A stretch of 64,000 nt of DNA from Sepiola atlantica (lineage: Eukaryota; Mollusca; Cephalopoda; Sepiida; Sepiolidae). The position numbers and the translations under genes are program-made. Below the pieces are notes generated by a model, which saw only the letters and a list, made by a program, of their open reading frames with translations, had not been told where the DNA came from and searched no databases. The stretch covers positions 1,908,001 to 1,972,000 of the forward strand of contig OY744520.1 in the NCBI GenBank assembly GCA_963556195.1. The letters run 5' to 3'. This document shows positions 63,804-64,000 of this stretch, piece after piece (position 1 is the first letter of the stretch; each line of letters starts with the position of its first letter).

Positions 63804-64000
63804 ATGTTTTTGATCACTCCTAGAGGAAGACCCCCTGCTTTTTTCCAACTTGTTTTGTCCCTGGCTAAGTGTGGACACGTAGGACCTAGTTGACTGTCGA
63901 TGGAGTCTCTTCACCGGGGGTTTGGCCACTCGATTGGTCTTTTACATTTCCTCGGGGCCCATCCTGTCGCTCTATATATCCACCTGCTGTCCGTAGATCT
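63804..64000 (-). pseudogene. RTE-like LINE C-terminal end, partial
   Basis: The minus strand reads PRKCKRPIEWPN, then (shifted) DSIDSQLGPTCPHLARDKTS and WKKAGGLPLGVIKN, ending at the (GAT)n tract. The pattern RGRP..RW.D ... A.DR..WK is typical of the RTE-type ORF C-terminus, and short-repeat 3' tails are usual for that clade. It continues beyond the right edge. Confidence 0.5.

Overview
The window looks like repeat-rich, non-coding DNA from an animal, most likely a coleoid cephalopod of octopus type. This is an inference from three things: about twenty long (TA)n tracts, many decayed retroelements of animal type (Tx1-like, jockey/CR1-like, RTE-like, Penelope-like, Ty3/gypsy), and a recurring motif with a GGCACAAGGCC core that I associate with cephalopod interspersed repeats. 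I found no host protein-coding gene I can support. Almost every open reading frame of substance belongs to a mobile element.

Layout. 1-10051: two head-to-tail copies, minus strand, of a Tx1-like non-LTR retrotransposon with a 6135-bp unit. Copy B (3917-10051) has both ORFs open. Copy A runs off the left edge and has one nonsense codon in ORF2. 10052-17035: mostly unrecognised AT-rich DNA with a SINE-like repeat, two mutually inverted minisatellites and a 3' fragment of a jockey-like LINE. 17036-18140: decayed mariner transposase. 18211-21310: a 40-bp minisatellite grading into (TA)n, a 5'-truncated Penelope-like element between inverted copies of its own 3' region, and a tRNA-derived SINE. 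21770-23190: a transposase-like pseudogene that appears to keep an intron. 23183-23925: three tandem copies of a SINE-like repeat. 24679-29020: Penelope-type tails, hammerhead-like motifs in inverted pairs and a long palindrome.

29140-32757: a nearly full-length but broken jockey-like LINE. 33023-38760: a direct duplication, LINE tails, a candidate Helitron end and short dispersed repeats. 39075-39111: an interstitial telomeric block. 41127-42112: gypsy and LINE fragments. 42362-43820: a MITE-like repeat and three more hammerhead-like motifs. 44470-46300: a decayed CR1-like LINE interrupted by a SINE. 48642-48716: a 5S rRNA-like segment. 49577-52835: a second tRNA-derived SINE and a second jockey-like LINE copy. 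54583-58440: minisatellite, (TA)n tracts, another LINE and a long palindrome. 59761-63640: a decayed Ty3/gypsy element with two LTRs, a tRNA-Ser-like primer site and most of its integrase missing. 63719-64000: a trinucleotide tract joined to an RTE-like LINE end.

How the parts relate: the Tx1-like copy B is the only element with both ORFs open. Several SINE-like repeats share its 3' tail motif, which would fit their being mobilised by a related LINE. The other elements are fossils. The (TA)n tracts lie next to element ends more often than I would expect by chance, though I could not test this.
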